Origin: an uncultured Commensalibacter sp. | Lineage (GTDB): Bacteria; Pseudomonadota; Alphaproteobacteria; Acetobacterales; Acetobacteraceae | Direction: 5' to 3' | DNA: 64,000 nucleotides | Assembly: GCA_945266285.1 (NCBI GenBank) | Contig: CALYOP010000009.1 | Span: 1 to 64,000, forward strand | Shown: positions 1-10,781 of the stretch, piece after piece | How the letters are laid out: each line of letters begins with the position of its first letter | How positions within the stretch are numbered: the stretch's first letter is position 1 | The notes under the pieces: model-generated | What the model was told of the DNA's origin: nothing | Databases searched by the model: none | What the model saw: only the letters and a program-made list of their open reading frames with translations | Program-made: the position numbers and the translations under genes

Positions 1-234
1 TACAAATCTATAGGTCTTTATATTGCTTATTTACCAATAAATAATTGTCCCTAATAAGTAGCTATTTCAAAATTTTTTATTTTTTATACATTACTTCCAG
101 CACTTGTTCAGGCTGCTTTTGAAGTTTTTATGACAATTTTAATCAGTTTATGGAGCTATAAAGCGATCGAAATGCCATTTATTTGTTTATCAAGAAAAAT
201 TGGTAAATCGGTTTCGACGGTTCAAAGTCATTAA
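1..234 (+). pseudogene. 3' remnant of an acyltransferase-3-like membrane protein
   Basis: Frame 1 reads ...VAISKFFIFYTLLPALVQAAFEVFMTILISLWSYKAIEMPFICLSRKIGKSVSTVQSH*. The SYK.IE.PF ending resembles acyltransferase-3 C-termini. In-frame TAA TAA lies upstream; truncated by window edge. Confidence 0.35.
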
Positions 235-290
235 GCAATAGCAATCTTATTGCTCGACAGCGATTAAAAAACGCGTATAATCATACCGTT

Positions 291-372
291 CTGGGGGGTG
301 CTTCGTTTGTTTAAAGAAGCTGAGAGTTATAACCCTTTGAACCTGATCTGGATTATGCCAGCGAAGGGACAG
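291..372 (+). promoter_or_regulatory. TPP (thiamine pyrophosphate) riboswitch / THI box
   Basis: GGGGTGC...GCTGAGA...ACCCTTTGAACCTGATCTGGATTATGCCAGCGAAGGGA consensus directly upstream of thiamine biosynthesis genes. Confidence 0.94.
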
Positions 373-563
373 ATAATTGGTTATATTTGATCAAAATTTA
401 ATATTTTCTTTTATCCTATTTTTGACTGCACTTTTATCCAGAATAATTTTTTTCAGTCGGTTAAACGTGCAGAATTTGACGTTGATCTTTAGCAACGTAA
501 TTTACCCAAATTTGTTAAAGATATCCTGCTTTGTTTGGCCGTCAAACAAGAAAGCAATAAATC

Positions 564-1535
564 ATGACGATCAGGATTATTGGTGCTGGGGTTGCAGGTC
601 TGACGGCAGCCACGGAATTGGCCGACCGCGGATATTCGATTGCGTTATTTGAAGAAGGTTCGCGAATTGGTGAAAAATCATGTTCATGGTTTGCTGGCGG
701 TATGCTAGCTCCGTGGTGTGAACGTGAAAGCGCCGAAGAAGTTGTTATTACCCGTGGAATACAAGCATTGAATTGGTGGCCGCGTTTTTTTAAACCCACC
801 GTTATGAAAGGAACATTGCTGGTCGCGGCCCCACGGGATGTACCCGAATTGCTTCGTTTTTCAAAACGTACATCGGGTTATGAATGGGTTGATGAGGCGC
901 GAATTGCGCAATTAGAACCTGATTTGCAAGGACGCTTTTTTAAAGGGTTATTTTTTCCAAAAGAAGGGCATCTTAATCCAAGACAGGCTTTGCCTACTTT
1001 ATGTCAGAACTTGTTGGATAAAGGGGCGGAAATTCACCTAAATACAAAAGCAGATCCTATTCCAAAAGATAAGGATGATGTGGTTATTGATTGCCGAGGT
1101 TTGTACGCACGCCATGATTTACCAACTATTCGTGGGGTAAGGGGGGAAATGCTGTTGGTTCGCACGCATGAGGTTCAGCTTTCTCGTCCTGTGCGTTTAT
1201 TGCATCCGCGTATTCCATTATATATCGTTCCGCGTGGTGAAGGGATTTTCATGATTGGGGCTACCATGATTGAAAGTGATTACAAAGGTGAAGGAAAGGT
1301 TCGTTCAGTTGTTGAATTATTAAACGGGGCCTATGCCATTCATCCTGCATTTGGTGAAGCCGATATCTTGGAAATTGGTTGTGATGTTCGCCCGGCTTTT
1401 CCAGATAATTTGCCGCAAGTCATTAAGAAATCGGCCAATCATTATTACGTAAACGGGATGCATCGGCATGGGTTTTTGCTTACGCCGTGGTTAGCGTCGC
1501 AATTGGCAGAACAAATAGCAAAAGACAGGAAATAA
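564..1535 (+). CDS. thiO: Glycine oxidase ThiO, FAD-dependent
   Basis: N-terminal GAGVAGLTAATELADRG dinucleotide-binding motif; first gene after the TPP riboswitch, followed by thiS/thiG. Confidence 0.88.
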   Translation: MTIRIIGAGVAGLTAATELADRGYSIALFEEGSRIGEKSCSWFAGGMLAPWCERESAEEVVITRGIQALNWWPRFFKPTVMKGTLLVAAPRDVPELLRFSKRTSGYEWVDEARIAQLEPDLQGRFFKGLFFPKEGHLNPRQALPTLCQNLLDKGAEIHLNTKADPIPKDKDDVVIDCRGLYARHDLPTIRGVRGEMLLVRTHEVQLSRPVRLLHPRIPLYIVPRGEGIFMIGATMIESDYKGEGKVRSVVELLNGAYAIHPAFGEADILEIGCDVRPAFPDNLPQVIKKSANHYYVNGMHRHGFLLTPWLASQLAEQIAKDRK

Positions 1536-1538
1536 TCG

Positions 1539-1736
1539 ATGAAATTAATCATTAATGGTGAAACCGAAAATCATGATGTGCAAACGTTAGCTGAATTATT
1601 AGCTTATGCACAATATACAGAAAGCACGATTGCAACCGCAGTTAATGGAGAATTTGTTCCAAAAGAAGACCGAGAAGGCTGTCATCTTTCCGATGGGGAT
1701 CAAATTGAAATTCTTGCTCCGATGCAGGGAGGCTAG
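1539..1736 (+). CDS. thiS: Sulfur carrier protein ThiS
   Basis: 65 aa, ends in the expected GG (APMQGG), context thiO-thiS-thiG. Confidence 0.93.
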   Translation: MKLIINGETENHDVQTLAELLAYAQYTESTIATAVNGEFVPKEDREGCHLSDGDQIEILAPMQGG

Positions 1737-1739
1737 GCG

Positions 1740-2522
1740 ATGACAGATCCTGTAACATTTTACGATGTTCCGGTTCAATCGCGTTTGTTACTTGGCACAG
1801 CGCGCTATCCAACCCCTGAGATTTTAAAAGAAAGCATTACGCAATCCCAGGCAGAAATCATTACTGTATCTTTGCGCCGTGAATCCGCAACCAAACGTCA
1901 TGGACAGGATTTCTGGGGCATGATCCAGCAAATGGGAAAACATATCCTTCCAAATACAGCCGGTTGCCATTCGGTAAAAGAAGCGGTGACTACCGCTCAT
2001 ATGGCGCGTGAAGTTTTTCAAACGGATTGGATAAAGCTGGAACTAATCGGGGATAATGATACGTTGCAGCCGGATGTGTTTGGTTTGGTCGAAGCGGCAA
2101 AGATTTTATGCGCGGAAGGATTTAAGGTTTTTCCTTATACGACGGATGATCTTATTGTTGCCGAACGTTTATTGGCAGTGGGATGTTGTGTTTTAATGCC
2201 TTGGGGAGCACCTATAGGAAGTGGCCGTGGTTTAAACGATCCGTATTCTTTGCGCACGATGCGGGCTTATTTTCCGAATATTCCATTGGTTGTTGATGCA
2301 GGAATTGGTTTGCCGTCCCATGCAGCACAGGCAATGGAATTGGGTTATGATGCAATATTGTTAAATACTGCGGTTGCTAAATCAGGAGATCCCGTTGTGA
2401 TGGCAACGGCTTTTGCCAAAGCAATTGAAGCAGGACGACAGGCTTATCTTGCTAATCCTATGGAAATGTTAGATATGGCAGCGCCATCAACGCCGGTAAT
2501 AGGAAAGGCATTTGACGTATGA
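1740..2522 (+). CDS. thiG: Thiazole synthase ThiG
   Basis: Sequence typical of ThiG ([18 protein letters not shown]..., [55 protein letters not shown]). Confidence 0.95.
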   Translation: MTDPVTFYDVPVQSRLLLGTARYPTPEILKESITQSQAEIITVSLRRESATKRHGQDFWGMIQQMGKHILPNTAGCHSVKEAVTTAHMAREVFQTDWIKLELIGDNDTLQPDVFGLVEAAKILCAEGFKVFPYTTDDLIVAERLLAVGCCVLMPWGAPIGSGRGLNDPYSLRTMRAYFPNIPLVVDAGIGLPSHAAQAMELGYDAILLNTAVAKSGDPVVMATAFAKAIEAGRQAYLANPMEMLDMAAPSTPVIGKAFDV

Positions 2523-3139
2523 GATCTTTGATTAATCGTTTTTACCCTATTGTTGATTCCGCAAAGCAATTTGAAATTTTAGGGCAGCTTTCTGTGCCGA
2601 TGGCACAATTACGGATTAAAAATCACAAAGATGACGCACAGCTTCGTTTAGAAGTAGAACAGGCGGTTCAGTATAGCAAAAAATACAATATTCTACTGAT
2701 TTTTAATGATTTTTGGCAAATTGCGATGGAATGTGGGGTTGATTTCATTCATTTGGGTCAAGAGGATTTGCAGACTGCCGATATCAAAGCTTTAAGAGCA
2801 AGGCATATTCGTATTGGTGTGAGCACGCATGATCATGCAGAGCTTGAAAATGCTTTATCTATTGATCCCGATTATGTTGCTTTGGGACCAATTTATCCCA
2901 CAACATCGAAAGTGATGCGTTTTGGTCCGCAAGGTTTAGATCGCATTCGTGAATGGAAAGCGAAAATTGGCAAAAAACCGTTGGTTGCTATTGGTGGGTT
3001 AAATTTAGAACGTGCTGTTGCTTGCTTACAAGCGGGGGCGGATAGCGTATCGGTTATTAGCAATATTTTAACCGAAGGTCAGATTGATAAAGAAAGCGTA
3101 AAATTATGGCTGAAAACAACGCAGCAGATCGCAAAATGA
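2519..3139 (+). CDS. thiE: Thiamine-phosphate synthase ThiE
   Basis: [45 protein letters not shown] motifs; overlaps thiG stop. Confidence 0.9.
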   Translation: MRSLINRFYPIVDSAKQFEILGQLSVPMAQLRIKNHKDDAQLRLEVEQAVQYSKKYNILLIFNDFWQIAMECGVDFIHLGQEDLQTADIKALRARHIRIGVSTHDHAELENALSIDPDYVALGPIYPTTSKVMRFGPQGLDRIREWKAKIGKKPLVAIGGLNLERAVACLQAGADSVSVISNILTEGQIDKESVKLWLKTTQQIAK

Positions 3140-4101
3140 ATCATGACCGCTATCAACGACAGATGATTTTACCCGAAATTGGCATTTCGGGACAAAAAGC
3201 TTTGGAAGATGCAAAAATTTTTGTCGTTGGGGCGGGTGGACTTGGTTCTGCTTTGCTGCCTTGGTTGGCAGGGGCGGGCATTGGTCAGATTACCTTGATG
3301 GATCATGATCGTGTTGAAGAAAGTAACCTTCACCGACAAACGCTTTATCGAACTTCTGATATTGGTCAATATAAAGCGCAAGCAGCCAAAAACCATTTGC
3401 TAGCGATGAATCCGCAAATAACCATTCATGCGGTTACACAATTTCTGGCTCCTGATAATGCTGCAAATTATGTGCAGGATGCTGATATGATTATCGATGC
3501 GGCGGATAGTTTAGCTGTAACTTATACCCTAAGCGATTTATGCATGGTTTATAAAAAACCATTCATCAGCAGTTCAGTGATCCAATGGTCGGGTTATGTA
3601 GGGGCTTTTTGTCTTGATGGTCCCAGCTATCGCGCCGTTTTTCCAGAAATGCCCCAACAAACACAAAGCTGTTCAACATCGGGGGTTATCGGAACTGCAG
3701 TAGCGACATTGGGTAGTTTGCAAGCACAAATGAGCTTGTCTTATTTGCTGAAAATCGATCCTTCACCGATGCATAATCTTATTCGTTATAATGCAAAAAC
3801 CCTGCAATTAAGTAAATTTTCGTTTTCCAAAGCAAAGGAACCCAAAAAGGTTATTCCTTTCATAGGGTTATCGCAAATCACGGATCAGGATATCGTCATT
3901 GAATTGCGTTCAATTGAGGAAACACCCCAAGTCATAACGGCAAATGCCATGCGGGTTTCTGTTCCGAATGTCATATCGCTTTCATTGCCGACCGATCGGA
4001 GAATTGTTCTTTGTTGTCGTTCGGGGATACGTGCTGCCAAAGCGGCGAGTTTGTTGGGTGAAAAAGGATATGCGCATTTTGCATTAATGGCAGCAGGATA
4101 A
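3106..4101 (+). CDS. thiF: ThiF/MoeB-family adenylyltransferase with C-terminal rhodanese-like segment (start possibly 3136)
   Basis: RYQRQMILPEIGISGQKAL, VVGAGGLGSALLPWLAGAGIG, DHDRVEESNLHRQ; C-terminal VLCCRSGIRAAKAASLL rhodanese-like loop. Confidence 0.87.
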   Translation: MAENNAADRKMNHDRYQRQMILPEIGISGQKALEDAKIFVVGAGGLGSALLPWLAGAGIGQITLMDHDRVEESNLHRQTLYRTSDIGQYKAQAAKNHLLAMNPQITIHAVTQFLAPDNAANYVQDADMIIDAADSLAVTYTLSDLCMVYKKPFISSSVIQWSGYVGAFCLDGPSYRAVFPEMPQQTQSCSTSGVIGTAVATLGSLQAQMSLSYLLKIDPSPMHNLIRYNAKTLQLSKFSFSKAKEPKKVIPFIGLSQITDQDIVIELRSIEETPQVITANAMRVSVPNVISLSLPTDRRIVLCCRSGIRAAKAASLLGEKGYAHFALMAAG

Positions 4102-4349
4102 GGAATTTATTTGTCCGTTTATTAACAAAGCCATTAACAATGATTACCAATATAGGTTTTTCCCGTTGGTTGTGCGGCTTCGATTTTGTGACAATTCCAA
4201 CCAACTTGTTGTTTTTACACAATTTTCGAAAATTCGAATCTATTAAATATTGTTAAACTTTTTATAAAAATAGCACTTTCTCATTGCTATGGAATGGGAA
4301 AGTACTACGAATTCTATATCAGAAAGCAAAAATAGGGAGATAAATGTAA

Positions 4350-4490
4350 TTATTTACGTTTGTGACCTTGGTTTTTTTTCTGAGAGAGTTCTGATCCAGC
4401 TGTTGATTTTGCAGCTGCAGATGCTTTTGGATCTTTTAGCGTTTCAGCAGCTTTGTGGGCTTCTTTTTTAGTGACATCATGCTTGCTCAT
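4350..4490 (-). CDS. Small hypothetical protein (46 aa), lysine/alanine rich
   Basis: Minus-strand ORF MSKHDVTKKEAHKAAETLKDPKASAAAKSTAGSELSQKKNQGHKRK with upstream purine-rich AGGAGAA; too short for the provided ORF track. Confidence 0.55.
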   Translation of the reverse strand: MSKHDVTKKEAHKAAETLKDPKASAAAKSTAGSELSQKKNQGHKRK

Positions 4491-4903
4491 AACAATTCTC
4501 CTTTGAAATTATTGTTATAAATCAATCATATATCTTATTTTTATCGTTGTAATTAAAATACCGAAACATTTTTTGCTTCTTGATAAGTATGAACAAAAAA
4601 TAAAAAGGAATGACACGTAATGTTCGTTTTTTGAACGGGTTCATTATTGCGTCGAAAAATAACCCATAAAGTGTTTGAGATTTATATAAATTTTCTTCAA
4701 ATTTCTTAGAAACGGAATGGTTTTTTATTTGTAACTGATAAAATTTATCCTAAGATCTCCAAAATAACGAAGGCCATTTTGTGACTTTTTTACAAATATC
4801 AAAGCAAGCAATTCAGCAAAAGCTATCATAATTAATTTATTTTTAAATTTTATCACAAATGGTAATTTAATGAATATATTAACACGTATAAAGGTTTTTT
4901 TGC

Positions 4904-6796
4904 ATGGCGATCACAAGACGTGATTTTTTCAATGGTGTTGCAATGACAATTGCAGCAGGCCTTACCCCCCAGAAAATATTAGAAGCTTCTGAACGGACAG
5001 CGACCAAAACATTATATTATCCCCCAGCATTAACGGGATTACGTGGTAACCACCCAGGTTCTTTTAAGGGTGCGCATGCTTTGGCACGACAGCACAAAAA
5101 TTTTGATGTGAAGGATCTACCCGTCGAAGAGAATTACGATTTGATTATTGTTGGTGCTGGTATTAGTGGCTTGGCGGCGGCATGTTTTTGGCAGCAATTA
5201 AATGGAAAAAACAGCAAAATCTTGTTGATTGATAATCATGATGATTTCGGTGGTCATGCCAAACGCAATGAATTCCAAGCAAATGATCGAATGATATTGG
5301 GTTATGGGGGAAGTGAATCTTTCCAGTCGCCTTATCATAATTTTAGCAAAACGGTTATGGGGCTTTTAAAAACCCTTAATATTAATATCGAAGAAATGGC
5401 CAAAGGATTTGATCAAACTTTTTATCCAGATCTAAATCTAAGCCGTGGCGTTTATTTTGACCGAAAGAATTTCGGTGTTGATAAAATTGTTGCTGGTGAT
5501 CCTGGCCATGCGGTATCGGACGATATTCCTATTAATCGTTTGAATGGCCGCAGTATTGTTGATTTCATCAATGATTTCCCTATGAGCGAAGAAGATCGCC
5601 GTCAATTAATTGCTTTCCATGTTGAGAAAAAAGATTATCTCGCTGGGATGACCGTAACGGAAAAAACGAATTGGTTAGATACGCATAGTTATACGCAGTT
5701 CCTCAAAGAAAAAGTCGGTATGAGTGATAGCGCCATACGGTTTTTCCAGCAAAGAACCAATGATTTCCAAGCAGTCGGAATTGATGCCGTATCTTGTAGT
5801 GATGCCCGGCTTTGTGCATTGCCCGGTATGGATGGAATGAATCTGCCACCGATGGATGAAGAATCCCAAGCTGAACTTGATGACCCCTATATCTATCATT
5901 TCCCAGATGGTAATGCCGGTTTGGCTCGTTCAATGGTCAGACATCTTATTCCTTCGGTTGCACCTGGTGATACGATGCAATCGATTGTTTTGGCTAAATT
6001 TGATTATAGCCAACTGGATATGCCTGAACATCCGGTTCGTTTGCGGTTAAATAGTATCGGGGTTCATGCGGCAAATGTGGATGGTGGTGTGGAAGTCACC
6101 TATCTTAAAAATGACAAGCTGCATAAAGTAAAAGCAAAACAGGCAATCATGGCCGGCTATAACATGATGATTCCCTATATTGTTCCCGAAATGCCTCAGG
6201 AACAAAAAGACGCTTTAAAAGAGAACGTTAAGGCACCTTTGGTTTATACAAAGGTTATTATTCGTAACTGGCAGCCTTTTATTAAAAAAGGTGTGCATGA
6301 AATTTATTCGCCTGGTGCTCCTTATAGTCGTGTCAAATTGGATTATCCTGTTGATTTGGGTGGCTATAAACACCCACGTGATCCGAACAAACCGATTTGT
6401 TTGCATATGGTTTATGTTCCGACCTTTCCCGGTAGTAATTTAACCGCGCGGGAACAGTCACGTAAAGGTCGTGCGTTCTTATTGGGTTCTACATTTGAAG
6501 ATCATGAAAAAATGATCCGTGAACAATTACAAGGTATGTTTGGTGATGTAGGCTTTGACCATAAAAAAGATATTCTTGCGATTACGGTTAATCGTTGGTC
6601 GCATGGTTATTCCTATGCTTTGAGTGGCCTGTTTGATACCGAAGAAGGTTCACAAAAGATTATTGAAACTGCCCGGAAACCAATTGGACGGATTACGATT
6701 GCTAATTCTGATTCCGATTGGCAACCTTATGCACATGCGGCCATTGATCAAGGATGGCGCGCTGTTAAAGAATTACATGAGATGGGAGGCATTTAA
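4904..6796 (+). CDS. Tat-exported FAD/NAD(P)-binding oxidoreductase, spermidine-dehydrogenase-like
   Basis: N-terminal RRDFF Tat-type motif; DLIIVGAGISGLAAACFW FAD fold; YYPPALTGLRGNHPGSF motif; stop overlaps start of cytochrome c gene. Confidence 0.75.
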   Translation: MAITRRDFFNGVAMTIAAGLTPQKILEASERTATKTLYYPPALTGLRGNHPGSFKGAHALARQHKNFDVKDLPVEENYDLIIVGAGISGLAAACFWQQLNGKNSKILLIDNHDDFGGHAKRNEFQANDRMILGYGGSESFQSPYHNFSKTVMGLLKTLNINIEEMAKGFDQTFYPDLNLSRGVYFDRKNFGVDKIVAGDPGHAVSDDIPINRLNGRSIVDFINDFPMSEEDRRQLIAFHVEKKDYLAGMTVTEKTNWLDTHSYTQFLKEKVGMSDSAIRFFQQRTNDFQAVGIDAVSCSDARLCALPGMDGMNLPPMDEESQAELDDPYIYHFPDGNAGLARSMVRHLIPSVAPGDTMQSIVLAKFDYSQLDMPEHPVRLRLNSIGVHAANVDGGVEVTYLKNDKLHKVKAKQAIMAGYNMMIPYIVPEMPQEQKDALKENVKAPLVYTKVIIRNWQPFIKKGVHEIYSPGAPYSRVKLDYPVDLGGYKHPRDPNKPICLHMVYVPTFPGSNLTAREQSRKGRAFLLGSTFEDHEKMIREQLQGMFGDVGFDHKKDILAITVNRWSHGYSYALSGLFDTEEGSQKIIETARKPIGRITIANSDSDWQPYAHAAIDQGWRAVKELHEMGGI

Positions 6797-8019
6797 TGAA
6801 GCGTTATTGGTCATTATTTGTTGCGCTTTTTGCATTCCCTGTTGCTGCCAATGCTGAAGTTCCGAAAGATGATTCTTATTCAAAAGGTGAATATATTTAT
6901 CATCTCAGCGATTGTGGCGCCTGCCATACATCGCGAACAGGTGCGCCATTAGCCGGGGGATTAAGTTTTCCAACACCATTTGGTTATATTTATTCGAGCA
7001 ATATTACACCGGATAAGGAAAATGGTATTGGTAGCTGGAGTTACGATGATTTTGCCAATGCGATGCGTAAAGGTATTGCAAAAGACGGACATCATCTTTA
7101 TCCCGCCATGCCTTATCCATCTTATTCTAAAATAACAGATGAGGATCTTAAGGCTTTATATGATTATCTGATGCACCGTGTAAAACCGCAAACAACGGCA
7201 AATCGTGACCCAGATATTCATTGGCCATTGACGATGCGTTGGCCGTTATCAATCTGGAATATGCTATATACCGAAGGAAAACCATTTAAGCCACGTGCTG
7301 ATCAAAATGCTGAATGGAACCGCGGTGCTTATTTAGTACAGGGTCCGGGACATTGTGGTTCTTGTCATACTCCTCGGGGCATAGCGGTTCAGGAAAAAAG
7401 TTTTGATGATACGGATCCGACTTATTTAAGCGGTGGGGAGATTTACGGTTGGTATTCACCTTCTTTGCGTAATTTGAAATTATCAAAAGAGGAAATTATT
7501 GATCTTTTGCGTGAAGGTCGTAGCAAGCACAAAGCCATTGCAGGTGCCATGGATGAGGTCGTTACGCAAAGTACGCAATATATGACCACAGAAGATCTGA
7601 ATGCTATTGCAACCTATTTGTTAAGCTTCAAAGATCAAGAACTATCATCACCGACACCACCGGCATCTATGCCCCAAGCGGCAAAAATGAATGGGGAAGC
7701 TTTATATGCAAATTATTGCTCGACCTGTCATGGTATGAAAGGTGAAGGGGTCGATTATGTTATTCCAAAATTAATCGATAATCCCACCGTAAACCGGCAA
7801 GATCCTTCAACATTAATCCGCATATTATTAGAAGGTGGAGAAACGCCACCAACGCAAAAGCATCTGCCTTATGCAATGCCGGGTTATAAATGGTTATTGG
7901 ATGATCGTGATATCGCGGATATTACCAATTATATCCGTACCAGCTGGGGGAATAATGGTTCATTAGTCACGCCTAAGGATATCAAAAAGGTCAGAACTTA
8001 TACAACGACCATTCCTTAA
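6796..8019 (+). CDS. Secreted tri-haem cytochrome c (dehydrogenase cytochrome subunit type)
   Basis: Signal peptide and three CXXCH motifs (CGACH, CGSCH, CSTCH); ATG overlaps upstream stop. Confidence 0.9.
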   Translation: MKRYWSLFVALFAFPVAANAEVPKDDSYSKGEYIYHLSDCGACHTSRTGAPLAGGLSFPTPFGYIYSSNITPDKENGIGSWSYDDFANAMRKGIAKDGHHLYPAMPYPSYSKITDEDLKALYDYLMHRVKPQTTANRDPDIHWPLTMRWPLSIWNMLYTEGKPFKPRADQNAEWNRGAYLVQGPGHCGSCHTPRGIAVQEKSFDDTDPTYLSGGEIYGWYSPSLRNLKLSKEEIIDLLREGRSKHKAIAGAMDEVVTQSTQYMTTEDLNAIATYLLSFKDQELSSPTPPASMPQAAKMNGEALYANYCSTCHGMKGEGVDYVIPKLIDNPTVNRQDPSTLIRILLEGGETPPTQKHLPYAMPGYKWLLDDRDIADITNYIRTSWGNNGSLVTPKDIKKVRTYTTTIP

Positions 8020-8030
8020 GATTAAACAAT

Positions 8031-8057
8031 GGAAACTGGGCATAATACCCAGTTTCC
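8031..8057. terminator. Intrinsic terminator-like hairpin
   Basis: GGAAACTGGG cataata CCCAGTTTCC perfect 10-bp inverted repeat immediately after the cytochrome gene. Confidence 0.7.
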
Positions 8058-8229
8058 ACTGGGAAACGTAATGCCATTATTGCGTTGGTTTTTTAGTCAA
8101 TAAATACGCGTTAAACCGTTTTTTATAAACCGTTTCTACCTCATTATTTTTTTATTTCTTAAAATATCAGAATGAGTGTTAATCTCGAAAATCAACATTG
8201 TTTTTTCTGGTTAGCGAAAGGATGCGATT

Positions 8230-9663
8230 GTGAGCGCTGTTAAACTCAAACATTTTATTAATGGGAAATTTGTAGACGGGAAATCCTCGGAATATTTCGA
8301 TTTGGTTAGTCCCGTAACCGGTAAAGTTATCGCCAGTTCACCCAACGCAACTCAGGAAGATGTTGATGCTGCGTATCAGGCGGCAAAAAATGCTTTTAAA
8401 ATTTGGGGCAGAACCACCCCCTCTGAACGTCAGAAAGCATTATTGCAATTGGCCGATGCGATTGAAAAAAATGGTGATGCACTTGTTGAAGCTCAGAGCC
8501 GCAATACCGGGCAAATCAAATCATTGATTGCATCTGAAGAAGTGGCCGTTTCAGCAGACCAAATCCGTTTCTTTGCAGGGGCTGCACGTTGTTTAGAAGG
8601 TAAATCAACGGCTGAATACATGCATGGATTGACTTCAAGTATCCGCCGTGAACCTTTGGGTGTTGTGGGACAAGTTGCGCCTTGGAATTATCCTTTGATG
8701 ATGGCGGTTTGGAAAATTGCTCCTGCTTTGGCTGCAGGGAATACGGTGGTTTTGAAACCCAGTGATACAACTCCTGAAAGCACGTTGCTTCTTGCCGAAA
8801 TTGCTGCTCCATTTTTTCCAGAAGGTGCAATCAACGTTATCCTTGGTAAAGCGGATGCAGGTGCTAAGGTTGTTTCTCATAAAACCGCTTCATTGGTGTC
8901 CATTACTGGATCTGTTCGTGCCGGTTTGGCTGTAGCCGCCGCAGCCGCAGCCAATTTAACGCGTGCGCATCTGGAATTGGGTGGTAAAGCCCCGGTATTG
9001 GTGTTCGAAGATGCGGATCTGGACAAAGCTGCCGCACAGATTTCAACAACCGGTTTCTTTAATGCTGGTCAGGATTGTACAGCAGCAACGCGCGTATTGG
9101 TTGCTCGTTCAGTACACGATGCATTTCTTAAAAAATTAGTCGAAAAAACCAAAGCAATTCGATTTGGTAATCCTGATGACGATGATGCGCTTTATGGTGC
9201 TTTGAATAATGCGAATCAGTTGGAACGTATCAAAGGATTTATTGATCGTCTTCCCGCACATGCCAAGATCGAAACCGGTGGTAAAGCAGGTAATCGTGAA
9301 GGCTTTTATTTTGAACCAACCATAATCAGCAATCTGAAGCAAGATGACGAAGTGGTTCAGAGCGAGATTTTTGGCCCTATTATTACGGTTCAAAGTTTTG
9401 AAGATGAAGCCGATGCTGTTCATAAGGCAAATGGTGTTGAATTTGGCCTTGCTTCCAGTGTTTGGACGAAGAATCATGCACGGGCAACCCGTCTTTCTCG
9501 GGATTTGGATTTCGGAACTGTGTGGATTAACACCCATATTCCATTAACGGCTGAAATGCCTCATGGTGGTTTCAAATCTTCAGGTTACGGTAAAGATTTG
9601 TCTATGTATGGCTTTGAAGAATATACACGGATCAAACATGTTATGAGTTCAAACGAAGACTAA
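8230..9663 (+). CDS. Aldehyde dehydrogenase, aminobutyraldehyde (PatD/PuuC-like) type
   Basis: GVVGQVAPWNYPLMMAVWKIAPALAAGNTVVLKPS, LELGGKAP, FFNAGQDCTAATRV catalytic Cys region. Confidence 0.88.
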   Translation: MSAVKLKHFINGKFVDGKSSEYFDLVSPVTGKVIASSPNATQEDVDAAYQAAKNAFKIWGRTTPSERQKALLQLADAIEKNGDALVEAQSRNTGQIKSLIASEEVAVSADQIRFFAGAARCLEGKSTAEYMHGLTSSIRREPLGVVGQVAPWNYPLMMAVWKIAPALAAGNTVVLKPSDTTPESTLLLAEIAAPFFPEGAINVILGKADAGAKVVSHKTASLVSITGSVRAGLAVAAAAAANLTRAHLELGGKAPVLVFEDADLDKAAAQISTTGFFNAGQDCTAATRVLVARSVHDAFLKKLVEKTKAIRFGNPDDDDALYGALNNANQLERIKGFIDRLPAHAKIETGGKAGNREGFYFEPTIISNLKQDDEVVQSEIFGPIITVQSFEDEADAVHKANGVEFGLASSVWTKNHARATRLSRDLDFGTVWINTHIPLTAEMPHGGFKSSGYGKDLSMYGFEEYTRIKHVMSSNED

Positions 9664-9673
9664 GGAGCCGTGT

Positions 9674-10447
9674 ATGACAAAAGAACAAAACAAGGCTCTT
9701 GTCCTAAAAGCGCATCAGATGCTTTTTTCTGACAAAGATGTCAAAGCGTTAGATCTTTATTTTTCGCCGGATTTTATTGAACATTCCCCTTTGGTCGCCA
9801 ATGGGATATCCGGCCTTAAAGAACTGGTGGCAGAACATCCACAGATGAATTATACCGTTAATCGCGTGTTGGGTGACGAAAATGGTTTGGTTGCGCTGCA
9901 TGGTCGTTTTACGGGATTAGATGAAAATCCTTTGGTTGGTTTTGACATTTATCGTGTCAAGGATGGCCGTATTGTTGAACATTGGGATGGTTTGGTTTCT
10001 GAAGCATCAAAAAATGCTAGTGGTCGCAGCCAACTTGATGGTACTACCGAAATAGGGTCACAAGAAAATACCGAAAAAAATCGCCAACTGGTTCAAAAAT
10101 TCTTCAAAGAAACCTTAATTGATGGGGATTATGACGGTTTTCGTCGTTATAGTGACGGTCATACTTTTTATCAACATAGTCCCGATATTGCCGATGGTGT
10201 TGATGAAGTCATCCAGTTTTTAGAAGCGTTGAAGGGTAAGGGCGAAGCTTTAAAATACGATAAAACACATCGCACCATTGCCGATGGTCAGTTCGTTTTA
10301 ACGCATTCCGAAGGTTCAATTGCGGGTACGCGTCATGCTTATTTTGAATTATGGCGTGTAGAAAATGGCCATATTGTCGAACTTTGGGATGCGATTACAC
10401 CCGTTCCTAAGGATAACGAAGCATTACATCATTATGGTATTTTCTAG
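9674..10447 (+). CDS. SnoaL/NTF2-like protein with two tandem domains
   Basis: Internal duplication: ALDLYFSPDFIEHSPLVANGISGLKELV...DIYRVKDGRIVEHWDGL versus GFRRYSDGHTFYQHSPDIADGVDEVIQFL...ELWRVENGHIVELWDAI. Confidence 0.8.
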   Translation: MTKEQNKALVLKAHQMLFSDKDVKALDLYFSPDFIEHSPLVANGISGLKELVAEHPQMNYTVNRVLGDENGLVALHGRFTGLDENPLVGFDIYRVKDGRIVEHWDGLVSEASKNASGRSQLDGTTEIGSQENTEKNRQLVQKFFKETLIDGDYDGFRRYSDGHTFYQHSPDIADGVDEVIQFLEALKGKGEALKYDKTHRTIADGQFVLTHSEGSIAGTRHAYFELWRVENGHIVELWDAITPVPKDNEALHHYGIF

Positions 10448-10490
10448 GATTTAATAATTTGTGATCGGATAAGCGCACAAAGCGAATTTA

Positions 10491-10530
10491 AAGTGTCAAG
10501 GTCAGGAAAAGGCCTTAGCACTTTTTTATA
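10491..10530 (+). terminator. Imperfect terminator hairpin
   Basis: AAGTGTCAAGGTC...GGCCTTAGCACTTTTTT after the SnoaL gene. Confidence 0.5.
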
Positions 10531-10781
10531 TTCAAAATTTGTTAATAAAAAAATAATTTCTTTAAGAAATATTCTAACATTTTTTTGATAAATATTATAA
10601 CATCATCACAAAGGGCAAAGTGCAACGATTCTGATGATTACGATTGGTTGTTCAGCGTATGGAGGACGCTTTGGTTTTGAATATGGCCAAGCGTTCTTAC
10701 TTTGTGAACTTTTAAAGCAATGTTTTGGCGTTTATGACGTCATTCATTTAATATTTTCTTGTTACTAGAGGAGATGCCCCT

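Noticed and set aside
8516-9537. Minus-strand ORFs inside the aldehyde dehydrogenase gene
   Set aside because: Antisense shadow ORFs of a clearly coding plus-strand gene.
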